Shown: positions 8,616 through 17,285 of the stretch, piece after piece | How positions within the stretch are numbered: position 1 is the first letter of the stretch | How the letters are laid out: every line of letters starts with the position of its first letter | Notes under the pieces: model-generated | Database searches by the model: none | What the model saw: the letters and a program-made list of their open reading frames with translations, nothing else | What the model was told of the DNA's origin: nothing | Translations under genes and position numbers: made by a program | DNA from: Desulfovibrionales bacterium | GTDB taxonomy: Bacteria > Desulfobacterota > Desulfovibrionia > Desulfovibrionales > Desulfonatronaceae | NCBI GenBank assembly: GCA_007693505.1 | Contig: REDL01000037.1 | Location: 1-46,456, forward strand | Reading direction: 5' to 3' | Length of the DNA stretch: 46,456 nucleotides

Positions 8616-8640
8616 GTTTTTTCTCCTTATTCGCGACACA

Positions 8641-8656
8641 TACAAGAGGCGTTCCA
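8641..8656 (-). promoter_or_regulatory. Sigma-54-like promoter of fliK-flgD-flgE
   Basis: On the minus strand TGGAACGCCTCTTGTA matches the -24/-12 consensus TGGCACG-N4-TTGCA at most positions, with the required 10-base gap between the two dinucleotides (GG and GT). The expected start site lies about 14 bases before the fliK ATG, leaving just enough room for the aaggag. Flagellar hook operons are often sigma-54 dependent, which supports it; GT in place of GC at -12 weakens it. Confidence 0.45.
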
Positions 8657-8744
8657 GCCTACCCATGTTCGGCTTGAATACTGGCACGGATTCGAGTCAA
8701 GATGCCCTTGTCCACGGCGGCATGTTGCAGTAGGAAATAACCCC

Positions 8745-9029
8745 ATGTCTGGCCTGCGGTCGACCTCCGCCACCATGCCTCCAAACTATTCAAGCCGAAT
8801 GTACCTGCAACTGGCTCCAGACGGCATTTCCCTGCTGAAGTTTCTCCTGGAAGCTGAGGACAATCTGGCCTATCTGAGTACGGTGAGCCCACACTCGGCG
8901 GTGGTCAAACTGGTCTACGCTCCCGGGCAGGAGCGGGAAGTCCGGGAATTTTTGGAAACGGCGCATCACCAAGTGACGTTTCACGCGGTGGCTATCTTCC
9001 GTGGGGTGGACGGTCTGAGGGAAACATGA
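8745..9029 (+). CDS. DUF4911-type small protein
   Basis: A 94-residue cytoplasmic protein resembling the DUF4911 family of sulfate reducers. Visible are the MYLQLAPDGISLLKFLLEAEDNLAY region, which matches the family's start, and VVKLVYAPGQEREVREFLE, which looks like a ferredoxin-like alpha/beta fold. The function is unknown. ATG 8745 has aggaa 8 bases upstream; ATG 8775 is a possible later start. It is divergent from fliK, with 129 bases between the two starts, and lies 19 bases before the next gene, so the two probably form an operon. Confidence 0.7.
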   Translation: MSGLRSTSATMPPNYSSRMYLQLAPDGISLLKFLLEAEDNLAYLSTVSPHSAVVKLVYAPGQEREVREFLETAHHQVTFHAVAIFRGVDGLRET

Positions 9030-9048
9030 GTGAAAACGGAGGGACGAA

Positions 9049-9534
9049 ATGCGAAAAGAACGACGTTGCCAGAGGGTAACGCCACGGCTGGTCTTCTTGT
9101 TGATCCTCTTGTTGGCCTCAGCTTGGCTGAGTCTGGGGATGGGGGGATTTGGCGATAACGAAGCAATTACCAAGATACCCCGGCCTGAGCGATCGTTTCT
9201 TGTGGAACTGGTTGACGCCGATGACGTTTCCTTCGCCTTGCGTGACTTTTCCATGAATGGTCTGACCTTGTTGCCGGTTACGGCAGGTAAGGCGGATATC
9301 AGTCTGGATTTCGCCGAGATCCTCGACGTCCAGATGTTTATGCAGGACAATCATGTTCTGGCCAGGGTTCTTTTTCGGAACCAGTCTACTGCTGAGTTCA
9401 TGGCCGATCCAGGCTTGCCCTTTTATGGGTTGACCGACTGGGGCAAGCTGAAAATCAAGGCCGGGAACATTCGACGGATTACGTTTTTAGGCCGGGCGGA
9501 CACTCCCACGACTCCGGGGGAAGAACGAAACTGA
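9049..9534 (+). CDS. Small secreted or membrane-anchored protein
   Basis: A 161-residue protein that I cannot assign to a family. Residues 1-31 are a typical signal sequence or membrane anchor: a basic start (MRKERRCQR), then LVFLLILLLASAWLSL and a small-residue stretch. The mature part is a predicted beta-rich domain with alternating hydrophobic residues (SFLVELVDADDVSFALRDFS, ILDVQMFM, HVLARVLF, LKIKAGNIRRITF), which suggests a small periplasmic beta-sandwich or barrel. A good ggaggg ribosome binding site precedes ATG 9049. It is probably co-transcribed with the DUF4911 gene and convergent with tatD. Confidence 0.7.
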   Translation: MRKERRCQRVTPRLVFLLILLLASAWLSLGMGGFGDNEAITKIPRPERSFLVELVDADDVSFALRDFSMNGLTLLPVTAGKADISLDFAEILDVQMFMQDNHVLARVLFRNQSTAEFMADPGLPFYGLTDWGKLKIKAGNIRRITFLGRADTPTTPGEERN

Positions 9535-9543
9535 TCCCTGGTA

Positions 9544-10368
9544 TCACGGGGCCAGTTGAAAGAACGCGCGGGCCGTTGCCCCACATGCCGACCAGACTTC
9601 ATGAATGGATTGATTGCGCAGTTCGGCAACAGCCTGGGCCGTGTAGCAGAGGTAGGCCGGCTCATTGCGCTTGCCCCGGAAGGGCTGCGGGGTCAGGAAC
9701 GGGCAGTCCGTTTCCAAGACCATCCTGGATAATGGAATATGGGGCACGGCCTGACGCAGGGCGGTGCTTTTGGGAAAGGTAACCGGGCCTGGAATGGAAA
9801 TGTGCCAACCATTGGCCAGTACCGCTTCGGCCAGATCCCGGCCTTGACCAAAACAGTGCCAGAGCAGGGGACGGTCGGTGAAGTCCATGTCCCGTAAGAT
9901 GGCCAGGGTTTCCGTCTCGGCTTCGCGACTGTGCACGACCACCGGCAGATCCAGATCCCTGGCCAGGGCCAACTGATCCTGAAACGCCCGAACTTGGGCG
10001 TCCCTGGGGCTGCGGTTCCAGTAGAAGTCGAGCCCGATCTCGCCGAAAGCACGCAGCCCAGGATCATCCGCAAACAGCGTGGCCATGTCCGCCAACATCT
10101 CCGTTGTCAGCGTGTCCGCTTCGTGGGGATGGATGCCCAGGGTGAAAAACATGCCCGGAATGGCCGCCAATCGCGTGTGGTGCAACCGATAGGCTACCGG
10201 CGAGAGAAAGACATTGCCAAACCATACAACCCCGGCCGCTTGGGCCCGGGCCACGACCTGGTCCAGGTCTTCGGCAAATTCCGGAAAGTCCAAATGGGCA
10301 TGCGTCTCCACGCCCACTGTGGGCAAGCCGAATGTTTCCGGCATGGAGATATTTTTTTTGGATGACAC
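9544..10368 (-). CDS. tatD: TatD-family metal-dependent DNase
   Basis: A 274-residue TIM-barrel hydrolase of the TatD/YcfH/YjjV family, Mg-dependent nucleases active on DNA ends. Family motifs in order: ETHAHLD near residue 21, the GIHPH-type LGIHPHEAD near 77, GEIGLDFYW near 106, VVHSREA near 145, LWHCF near 168, and ETDCPFLTPQP near 218. All metal-site His/Glu/Asp positions appear intact. The start is a GTG (10368) with aggagt 6 bases upstream; ATG alternatives downstream lie too close to the first motif. It is convergent with the preceding gene, with only 9 bases between, and divergent from the next one. Confidence 0.92.
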   Translation of the reverse strand: MSSKKNISMPETFGLPTVGVETHAHLDFPEFAEDLDQVVARAQAAGVVWFGNVFLSPVAYRLHHTRLAAIPGMFFTLGIHPHEADTLTTEMLADMATLFADDPGLRAFGEIGLDFYWNRSPRDAQVRAFQDQLALARDLDLPVVVHSREAETETLAILRDMDFTDRPLLWHCFGQGRDLAEAVLANGWHISIPGPVTFPKSTALRQAVPHIPLSRMVLETDCPFLTPQPFRGKRNEPAYLCYTAQAVAELRNQSIHEVWSACGATARAFFQLAP

Positions 10369-10684
10369 GCGGTACTCCTAATTTAAGGGACAAAGGACTG
10401 AAGAGTTATCAAAGCACTGGGCTGAAAGCGGCCACGGGCGGGGAATGTACGTTCGACCAGGGCGGTTTGTCACCTGCCGTGGCCCGGTCACCGAGGGTTG
10501 GAATACGCCTGCATTCTGATTTGCATTGAATTTGGCGCACAGATCTCGTGCGCCATTGAAATTGGATTCGATATGGCCCGATTTTGGGCATGGGATTTCC
10601 GATTTCGATTTCGCACCTGACTCCATTTCGATTTTTTTTGAGTTGGATTATTGCTGAAGAGACTGATAACCACAATCAACAGTT
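10369..10684. other. Divergent intergenic region
   Basis: The 316 bases between tatD (-) and the 560-residue protein (+) hold no gene. There is an 8-bp hairpin TGGCGCAC/GTGCGCCA (10533-10540 and 10548-10555) without a T run, and a degenerate ATTTCGA-rich stretch (about 10599-10632). It must hold promoters for both genes, but I cannot place them. Confidence 0.5.
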
Positions 10685-12367
10685 ATGGCCATGCGCAGTT
10701 GCATTACACCGGAAGGTGTGTTCCGATTCGGCATTCACCAACCATCCTATACCGTTGCCAACATGCGGTCTCAAGGCCAAGCTCATGACCGGCTTGAGGA
10801 ATTGGGCCGGACATCAACCGGGGAAGCCGTGGATAATCACCGGAATTTTCCTGATGGAGATGTTTTGGTGAATCGGGCCGCGGTGATTTACGAAATTCCC
10901 AATGCCTTCTCGTTTCGAGGGACGACCTACATTGACTCCTCCTGGGCCGACGTCAAGGCACGTGATCCTCTCTCCATCACCCTTTCTGCCCCGCCGCAGG
11001 TGTCCATGCACCAGGCTCTGGAGGCGATCCAAAAGGAGGTCTTGGCTGTTTCGGAAAGCGGTCAAACGACATGGGATAAGGCAAGGCTTTTCGCTGTCCT
11101 GCCGGAATCCGTTCTGCTGGCCGTGGCCACCACGTCCACGGATCCGGACGATCTGCGGATTCTTGCGGCAATGTCCTGCGAACTGCTTTATGAGAACCTG
11201 GAGAATGCCGCGGGGACCATTCCCATCGGCTTGCGTTATGCCAAACGTGATGACGGCCGTGCCCGTCCCGTGATCCATCGCCATGATGTTTTTGAGGCCG
11301 TGGTGAACAATCCTTGGCTGCCGACCGTCTACAAGGTCGCCATGGTTTTGCGTCCCGGAGTGCAGGGGGGCAGTGAAGTGGTGGGGGATGTCCGTTCCGG
11401 AGCGGGCGGGCGGACGCATGTCTTCGAGTACCTGCGCCGCAACAGCTACATTCCCTGGGGCCATTTTGCCGCGAACATGGCCCATGACGCCGAGCGATAC
11501 GGGATTCGCGAACTGGACAGCGAGGATGTTTTCGGTCTGCGGCACTTGTACTATCAGCGAACGTACATCCGGCTGGCGGAGTTGTGCGGGCTGACCACGC
11601 CCCGTCGACGCAACCTCTCTCCGGACGAGCTGGATGATCTGCGCATCGCCATACTGGAGCATATCCGCGGAGCAACTGAACGCGGTGAAAAGTTGGCCTT
11701 TTCCGCCACCCTTTGGGGATGGAATTTCGGTTTTGATTTCGCGCCCAGTGGCTATCGACTGCACGCTTCCCACCAACAGGTCCATCAGCAATACGCCTTG
11801 ATTCCCGGAGAACTTTCAGCGAGGCAAGCCTCGGGATCGGGCAGCGTGTTCCAGCCCTTTGCCTGCGGCGACTTGATTGCCGAGACCGTTGCCCGGTACC
11901 GGGAGGCCACCGGGCAGGGGCTGTTCAATGATTATGTGCGAGCCATTCGAGCCAATCAGCGCACCGATGGCCGAGCAGGGGAGAGCAGCCTGGTGGTCTA
12001 CGAGGACGATCATGTCCTGCTTTTCGTGCCCAAGGCCCAAACCTCGGGTTTTGAGCTGCAACTGATGCCCCTCCGTCCGGTGGGGAACATCCTTGAAGCG
12101 GACACCGCCTGCCGTAAATCCCTGGACCAGGCCATGCTGCGGGCCCAGCAGGCCCTGGAGGGGCTGGGCGCACGAATGGTGACCAGCATCGAATACTCCA
12201 AGCGCCTGGATGTCAACATCCTGGATCAGCGTCTGTTGTACGCCTTTTTGCCCAAACTGCCCTATGCTCCCGGCGGGTTCAGCGAAGCCCAGGTCCGGTG
12301 CATCGTTGGCCATTATCCAGAGGACTTTGCTCTGGCCTGCCGGACGATCCTGGCCGGGGCAGCATAG
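10685..12367 (+). CDS. Unknown 560-residue protein, possibly GalT/HIT-like
   Basis: A 560-residue soluble protein without a firm family assignment. A His-rich segment, GYRLHASHQQVHQQYALIP (about residues 360-378), and the later region SLVVYEDDHVLLFVPKAQTS (about 439-458), followed by FELQLMP, resemble the two halves of galactose-1-phosphate uridylyltransferase/HIT-superfamily proteins. The canonical H-x-H-x-Q is not present in standard form, and I see no HxHxE in the second half. The N-terminal 350 residues are unlike anything I recognise. ATG 10685 has no clear ribosome binding site; ATG 10691 and later Met codons are possible. It lies 7 bases before azlC, so it may be co-transcribed. The function could be nucleotidyl transfer or hydrolysis, but this is inference. 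Confidence 0.6.
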   Translation: MAMRSCITPEGVFRFGIHQPSYTVANMRSQGQAHDRLEELGRTSTGEAVDNHRNFPDGDVLVNRAAVIYEIPNAFSFRGTTYIDSSWADVKARDPLSITLSAPPQVSMHQALEAIQKEVLAVSESGQTTWDKARLFAVLPESVLLAVATTSTDPDDLRILAAMSCELLYENLENAAGTIPIGLRYAKRDDGRARPVIHRHDVFEAVVNNPWLPTVYKVAMVLRPGVQGGSEVVGDVRSGAGGRTHVFEYLRRNSYIPWGHFAANMAHDAERYGIRELDSEDVFGLRHLYYQRTYIRLAELCGLTTPRRRNLSPDELDDLRIAILEHIRGATERGEKLAFSATLWGWNFGFDFAPSGYRLHASHQQVHQQYALIPGELSARQASGSGSVFQPFACGDLIAETVARYREATGQGLFNDYVRAIRANQRTDGRAGESSLVVYEDDHVLLFVPKAQTSGFELQLMPLRPVGNILEADTACRKSLDQAMLRAQQALEGLGARMVTSIEYSKRLDVNILDQRLLYAFLPKLPYAPGGFSEAQVRCIVGHYPEDFALACRTILAGAA

Positions 12368-12374
12368 CCATTCC

Positions 12375-13100
12375 ATGTCCAGACAGGTCCACTTTGCCGG
12401 ACAACCGGTCATATTCACGCTTTCCGGACTTCGCCGCGGCTTTCAAAGCTGTCTTCCCCTGGGACTGAGTGTTTTCGCCTATGGCCTGGTTTTCGGCATC
12501 CTGGCCGTGCAGGCCGGGATGGGCGTTGTCCAGGCCGGGGCCATGAGCCTGACGACCTTTGCCGGGGCGTCCCAGCTGATGGTGCTGGAGTTTTGGGGGC
12601 CGGTTTTACCGTTTTTGGGGATCGTGCTGACAACGTTTGTCGTCAATCTTCGTCACGTGCTCATGGGGGCGGCTCTTCGGGACTGGCTGGTTGGCTTGCC
12701 TGCATGGAAAGCCTATGGCTCAGTGTTTTTCATGACTGATGAATCCTGGGCCCTGTCCATTCAGGAGATGGGCTCTGGGGGGCGGGATGCCGCCTTTCTT
12801 CTCGGCTCCGGGCTGTGTATTTATTTGTTCTGGTTCTCGGCCACACTCCTGGGGGCTTCCAGTGGTTTTTTTCTCGGAACGGCCATGAGCAATCCAGCCG
12901 CCTGGGGGCTGGATTTCGCGTTTACCGCGGTGTTCATCAGTTTGCTGATCTTTTTCTGGAAAGGACGAAGCGATCTCCCGGTGTGGCTGATTGCGGGAAG
13001 CTTCGCCTGGGGTGGCTGGATGGTTTTACCCGGAAAATGGTATATTCTTTGTGGCGGCTTGGCTGGCGGTTTGTACGGAGCATGGCGGCATGGGCGCTGA
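12375..13100 (+). CDS. azlC: AzlC-type branched-chain amino acid exporter, large subunit
   Basis: A 241-residue inner-membrane protein with several hydrophobic segments. It has AzlC family features: the start region GFQSCLPLGLSVFAYGLVFG, then AGASQLMVLEFWG, and VNLRHVLMGAALRDWL. With AzlD it forms a two-component exporter for branched-chain amino acids and related compounds. ATG 12375 gives a family-typical N-terminus; an in-frame extension to 12210 would overlap the previous gene. The end overlaps azlD by 11 bases, indicating translational coupling. It follows the 560-residue gene closely. Confidence 0.9.
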   Translation: MSRQVHFAGQPVIFTLSGLRRGFQSCLPLGLSVFAYGLVFGILAVQAGMGVVQAGAMSLTTFAGASQLMVLEFWGPVLPFLGIVLTTFVVNLRHVLMGAALRDWLVGLPAWKAYGSVFFMTDESWALSIQEMGSGGRDAAFLLGSGLCIYLFWFSATLLGASSGFFLGTAMSNPAAWGLDFAFTAVFISLLIFFWKGRSDLPVWLIAGSFAWGGWMVLPGKWYILCGGLAGGLYGAWRHGR

Positions 13101-13425
13101 CTTGGAGGAGGCCGCCGCGTTCGCTGCTCGGAACTCGGACGTGCTTCTGGTGCTTTTGGGCATGGCCGCGGTGACCTACCTGACCCGTGCGGCAGGGTTG
13201 TACCTGATCTGTCGGGTTTCCCCCACGCCACGAGTGGAGGCATTTCTACGGCATGTTCCGGCCTCCATTCTGGTGGCCATTGTCATCCCCAGTCTGGCCC
13301 AGGGCAGTCTTGCGGAGCGATCTGCCGCCGGGATCACGGCGTTGGTTGCCATTCTGACCCGCAACCTGATTGCAGCCCTCGTCGGAGGAGTCCTGTCCGT
13401 GGTCGTGCTGCGGGCAATCCTATAA
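13090..13425 (+). CDS. azlD: AzlD-type branched-chain amino acid exporter, small subunit
   Basis: A 111-residue membrane protein with about four transmembrane segments; the family is usually 100-110 residues. LLVLLGMAAVTYLTRAAGLYL with the TYLTR motif, FLRHVPASILVAIVIPSLA and the closing AALVGGVLSVVVLRAIL are characteristic of AzlD. ATG 13090 overlaps the azlC stop, as is usual for this pair. An in-frame upstream extension inside azlC is not expected to be used. Confidence 0.9.
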   Translation: MGADLEEAAAFAARNSDVLLVLLGMAAVTYLTRAAGLYLICRVSPTPRVEAFLRHVPASILVAIVIPSLAQGSLAERSAAGITALVAILTRNLIAALVGGVLSVVVLRAIL

Positions 13426-13514
13426 TCTGATCATCACTTGAGTTCAAAATTCCCTGTGACTTTTGACGGTCTGGTTGCTGATATCCCAACATTCAAACCT
13501 GGCCTTGCGCATCC

Positions 13515-14684
13515 ATGACTTCAATTCCCAGCCTGACGGCAGTCTGGCATGATCAAATCTCCTCCATTGCTCCACAAGACTGGAATAACTTGTGTTCCGG
13601 GCGGGATATTCCCTTTTTACGCTGGGAGTGGCTGCACCTGCTGGAAACATCCGGCAGTGTCGCCCCCCAGAACGGGTGGCAGCCTTGCCATCTGACGATC
13701 CACAGCCCGACCAGGATGGTTGGTGCTGCTCCACTCTATTTGAAAGCACACAGCGACGGAGAGTTTGTTTTTGACCATGCCTGGGCGCAACTGGCCGCGG
13801 GTATGGGGGTGCGCTATTATCCGAAGCTGGTGGGCATGAGTCCGTTCAGTCCGGTCACTGCGTACCGATTTCTGGTTGCCGAAAATGTGGACGAAACCAA
13901 GGTTTGCATGGTCATGAGCCGGGAAATCGAACGATTTTGCCAGCGGCACGACGTCTCCGGGTGTGGATTCCACTTCGTGACCACAGCCTGGGGACGCATT
14001 TTAGAGCGTTTGGGGTACAAGGTTTGGGTACACCAGGGCTTTGTATGGATGAATCCCGGATTCACGTGCTTCGAGGACTACCTTGCCGGGCTGAAAACCA
14101 ATCAGCGGCGCAACGTTCGCCGGGAGCGTAACCGCCTGGCTGATAGCGGAATTTCGACGCAGTGTTTGTTCGGAACGGAAATCCCGGAATCGTTCTTTCC
14201 CCAGATGTATGAATTATATGCCCGACACAACGATCGTTTTGGACAGTGGAGTTGTAAGTTCTTGACACCGGGCTTCTTTCAGGGACTTCGGGATACATTC
14301 CGAGACAACCTGTTGTTCATCGTCGCTTCCGCTCCCGGTGAGATCAAACCCCTGGCCATGTCCTTGCTCATTGTGGCCGGAGACCGGGTGTACGGTCGAT
14401 ACTGGGGAGCAAGACGAGAAGAGGAGTACCTGCATTTCGAGCTGTGTTACTATAAGCCCATGGAATGGATGATCCAACATGGGCTCCGACTCTTTGACCC
14501 GGGCATGGGGGGAATTCACAAGGCGCTTCGCGGTTTCGTCTCCGCACCGAACTATAGTCTGCACAGGTTTCAGGATCCCAGGTTGCACAGGGTGATGGCG
14601 TCCTCCATTGCAGAGGCCAACCGCATGGAACTGCGGGACATCGCTGCATTAAACAGTATTCTGCCCTACAAAAGGCGAGGGTGA
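13515..14684 (+). CDS. FemAB-like / GNAT-type peptidyl transferase family protein
   Basis: A 389-residue protein of the FemAB-like group (peptidogalycan biosynthesis/recognition, PF04339 type), with a double GNAT-like fold. Seen: PFLRWEWLHLLETSG near residue 33, KTNQRRNVRRERNRL near 195, the FLTPGFF region, and the C-terminal FDPGMGGIHKALRGF near 328, which is conserved in this family. The substrate is not known; such proteins are thought to act on aminoacyl or peptide substrates in the cell envelope. ATG 13515 has no strong ribosome binding site but yields the normal N-terminus. It starts about 90 bases after azlD and may form a separate unit. Confidence 0.8.
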   Translation: MTSIPSLTAVWHDQISSIAPQDWNNLCSGRDIPFLRWEWLHLLETSGSVAPQNGWQPCHLTIHSPTRMVGAAPLYLKAHSDGEFVFDHAWAQLAAGMGVRYYPKLVGMSPFSPVTAYRFLVAENVDETKVCMVMSREIERFCQRHDVSGCGFHFVTTAWGRILERLGYKVWVHQGFVWMNPGFTCFEDYLAGLKTNQRRNVRRERNRLADSGISTQCLFGTEIPESFFPQMYELYARHNDRFGQWSCKFLTPGFFQGLRDTFRDNLLFIVASAPGEIKPLAMSLLIVAGDRVYGRYWGARREEEYLHFELCYYKPMEWMIQHGLRLFDPGMGGIHKALRGFVSAPNYSLHRFQDPRLHRVMASSIAEANRMELRDIAALNSILPYKRRG

Positions 14685-14819
14685 GTCAATGGTTGCGGCG
14701 ACCGCAGGACCAAATCGGTTGGCGGCATCGCAGGAAAGTTCCTTTCCGGCCGCACCTTTTTTCGGCATTTTTCAATTACGTTTACATTTTCAACATTACT
14801 GATTAGGAGAGAATGTCGC

Positions 14820-15545
14820 ATGTTGTCCATCATTCCATTTTATCTTCTTTTCCTGCCGCTGACCCTTGTCCTTGCCATTTTCACTATTGGCATTTCCTTC
14901 TTCGACCGCAGTGGAAACCTGCCCAATCGAATCAGCATGTTCTGGGGGGGGCTGGTCTGTCGCTTGGCCGGAATCAAGGTGCATGTGGACCGGAGAAATT
15001 TCGACCCTTCCGGAAAATATATTTTGATGGTCAACCATCAGAGCTGGTTCGACATACCGGTGCTTCTGGTGGCCCTGAAAGGCCACCAGTTTCGCTTTGT
15101 GGCCAAGCAAAGTCTGTTTCGCATACCGTTCTTCGGCCATGCCATGTCCCGGATAGGATATATCGGCATTGATCGGGATAACCCTCGCCGGGGAATGAAA
15201 AGCATCCAGGAGGCGATCGCCAAGTCCGAACATGCCTCCATTTTGATTTTTCCCGAGGGCTCCCGTTTCGAGAAGCTCGGAGATTTTAAGATCGGCCCGA
15301 TGATTCTGGCCATTAAAAGCGGACGGCCGGTTGTGCCGGTGCTGATTGCCGGAACCTACGCCGTACTTCCGAAAAACTCATGGCGCATCCGGCCCGGCTC
15401 CGTCGCGGTCCGGTTCTTTTCCCCCCATGAGATCCAAGACGCTTACACGCTTAAGGAGCGTGAACGACTCAAACAGGACATGTGGGAGATCATGCACGCG
15501 TATTCCAAGGAGACAGACGAATGGTTGGACACGAAACGTCCGTGA
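14820..15545 (+). CDS. plsC: 1-acyl-glycerol-3-phosphate acyltransferase (PlsC family)
   Basis: A 241-residue membrane-bound acyltransferase that makes phosphatidic acid from lysophosphatidic acid. The catalytic NHQSWFD (HX4D, His73 and Asp78) and the substrate-binding FPEGSR (144-149) are intact, and VVPVLIAGTY follows as in the family. Residues 1-26 form a hydrophobic anchor. ATG 14820 has aggag 10 bases upstream. The last 25 bases overlap the start of the RNase J gene in another frame, so the two are coupled. Confidence 0.93.
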   Translation: MLSIIPFYLLFLPLTLVLAIFTIGISFFDRSGNLPNRISMFWGGLVCRLAGIKVHVDRRNFDPSGKYILMVNHQSWFDIPVLLVALKGHQFRFVAKQSLFRIPFFGHAMSRIGYIGIDRDNPRRGMKSIQEAIAKSEHASILIFPEGSRFEKLGDFKIGPMILAIKSGRPVVPVLIAGTYAVLPKNSWRIRPGSVAVRFFSPHEIQDAYTLKERERLKQDMWEIMHAYSKETDEWLDTKRP

Positions 15546-17179
15546 CCCTGACGCCGCTGGGAGGGTTGGGGGAAATAGGGATGAACTGCATGCTGCTGGA
15601 ATCCGACGGCAGCATGATCATCATCGATTGCGGGCTGATGTTTCCCAGTGATTTTCACTACGGCGTGGACGTCCTGATCCCGCGCTTTGAATCCATCCTG
15701 GCCCGCAAGGACCAACTCAAGGGGATCATCCTCACCCATGGCCATGAAGATCATATCGGGGCTTTGCCCTGGCTTCTTCCGTACGTGGACGCTCCAGTGT
15801 TCAGTTCCGACTTCACCCTGGCCCTGCTGGAAAACAAACTGCGGGAACACAATCTGAACAAATACGTGGATTTTCGGCACGTGCGTGACAATGAAACCGT
15901 GGAATTGGGACCGTTTAACGTCCACTTTTTGCGGGTCTGCCACTCCATCATCAATGGGTATGGACTGGGCATTGAAAGTCCGGTGGGGCGAATCATCCAC
16001 AGTGGCGACTTTAAAATCGACCCCACGCCCATGGACAATCAGTTCACGGACCTGGAAGCCTTTGCGGACTTCGCCGCGCCCGGCGTGCATTTGTTGCTCT
16101 CCGATTCCACGAATGTAGAACGGGAAGGTACGACGCTGACGGAAATGGAGATCAAAGGGGCGCTGGAGCGAGTCTTCCGCAACGCTGACGGACGGATCAT
16201 CATCACCCTGTTTTCCAGCCATATCCAGCGGATGCAGGAAGTCTTCGACCTGGCGGCATTGACCGGAAGAAAGGTCGCCATTAGTGGCCGCAGCCTGGTG
16301 AATAATATCTCCCTTGCCCGGGATCTTGGGTATCTCCGTGTCGCCCCGGATGCAATCTGCTCTCTGGAGGATATCGAATCATTCCGGGATGATCAGCTGG
16401 TTCTGCTGGTCACCGGATCCCAGGGAGAGCCCTTGTCCGTTCTCAGTCGGATCGCCCTGGGAGAACACCGGCAAGTTCGCATTCGACAAGGGGATCTGGT
16501 TTTGATGTCTTCCCGGATAATTCCGGGGAATACAAAGGCCATTTCCAGGCTGATCAACAGTCTGTATCGTCTAGGAGCGGAAGTGCTTTATGAAAAGGTC
16601 CAAGGCATTCATGCATCAGGACATGCTCACCGAGACGAACTGGCCACGATGCTGAACACGGTCAACCCCAAGTTTTTCGTGCCTGTTCACGGGGAATACC
16701 GGCATTTGGTCAAGCATTGCCAGCTTGCCCGGGAATGCGGGGTGGCTCCAGAGCGGGCTATTGTTCTGGAGAATGGACAGCCTCTGACGTTTTTTGAACG
16801 GGGTATTCGCTTTGAGGATCGAATCAAAGTGGATTCAACCCTGGTTGACGGCAAAGGCGTCGGTGATGTGGGAGCCAGCGTACTCAAAGAACGAAAGCTG
16901 CTGGCCGAGGAAGGTCTTGTGGTGGTGCATGTCGTCGTTGACCAGGAAACCGGCCATATTTTAATCGGACCGGAACTGGTCACCAAGGGTTTTGTGTTTG
17001 AACAGCAGTTCGAGCATGTGCTTGACGACTCCAAATGCTTGATTCTGGATGTTTTTGAGTCCAACCCCAAGGCGTCGCCCAAAAAGAACGCCGAACGCGT
17101 CCGCATGGCTTTGCGTAGTTTTTTCCGCAAGGTGCTGCACCGGGATCCCGTGGTGCTGCCGCTTGTGGTGAGTGTCTGA
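15521..17179 (+). CDS. rnj: Ribonuclease J
   Basis: A 552-residue metallo-beta-lactamase/beta-CASP ribonuclease with 5'-exonuclease and endonuclease activity in mRNA turnover and rRNA maturation. The zinc motif HGHEDH (73-78) is followed by HSGDFKIDPTP, SDSTN, then the beta-CASP motifs FSSHIQR, GRSLVNN, TGSQGEP and SRIIPGN. The closing HASGHAHRDEL and FVPVHGEY motifs are intact. A C-terminal domain of about 100 residues completes it. ATG 15521 has aggag 8 bases upstream; a GTG at 15482 lies inside plsC and is less likely. The translational overlap with plsC suggests one operon. Confidence 0.95.
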   Translation: MVGHETSVTLTPLGGLGEIGMNCMLLESDGSMIIIDCGLMFPSDFHYGVDVLIPRFESILARKDQLKGIILTHGHEDHIGALPWLLPYVDAPVFSSDFTLALLENKLREHNLNKYVDFRHVRDNETVELGPFNVHFLRVCHSIINGYGLGIESPVGRIIHSGDFKIDPTPMDNQFTDLEAFADFAAPGVHLLLSDSTNVEREGTTLTEMEIKGALERVFRNADGRIIITLFSSHIQRMQEVFDLAALTGRKVAISGRSLVNNISLARDLGYLRVAPDAICSLEDIESFRDDQLVLLVTGSQGEPLSVLSRIALGEHRQVRIRQGDLVLMSSRIIPGNTKAISRLINSLYRLGAEVLYEKVQGIHASGHAHRDELATMLNTVNPKFFVPVHGEYRHLVKHCQLARECGVAPERAIVLENGQPLTFFERGIRFEDRIKVDSTLVDGKGVGDVGASVLKERKLLAEEGLVVVHVVVDQETGHILIGPELVTKGFVFEQQFEHVLDDSKCLILDVFESNPKASPKKNAERVRMALRSFFRKVLHRDPVVLPLVVSV

Positions 17180-17285
17180 GTGCAAATCAAAGCACAACCA
17201 CCAGGAAGCACTCGACGGAATCAACGTGGCCATGCTTTCTTTGCCAAGAACTGTAAATCCATGAACCCTGAACAGGGGAGTTTCT

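Noticed and set aside
8610-9029. Longer start for the DUF4911 protein at 8610
   Set aside because: The extension overlaps the fliK start and promoter and has no ribosome binding site, whereas ATG 8745 has one.
10533-10555. 8-bp hairpin in the tatD upstream region as terminator
   Set aside because: No T run follows and no gene ends there; kept only as a note in the intergenic entry.
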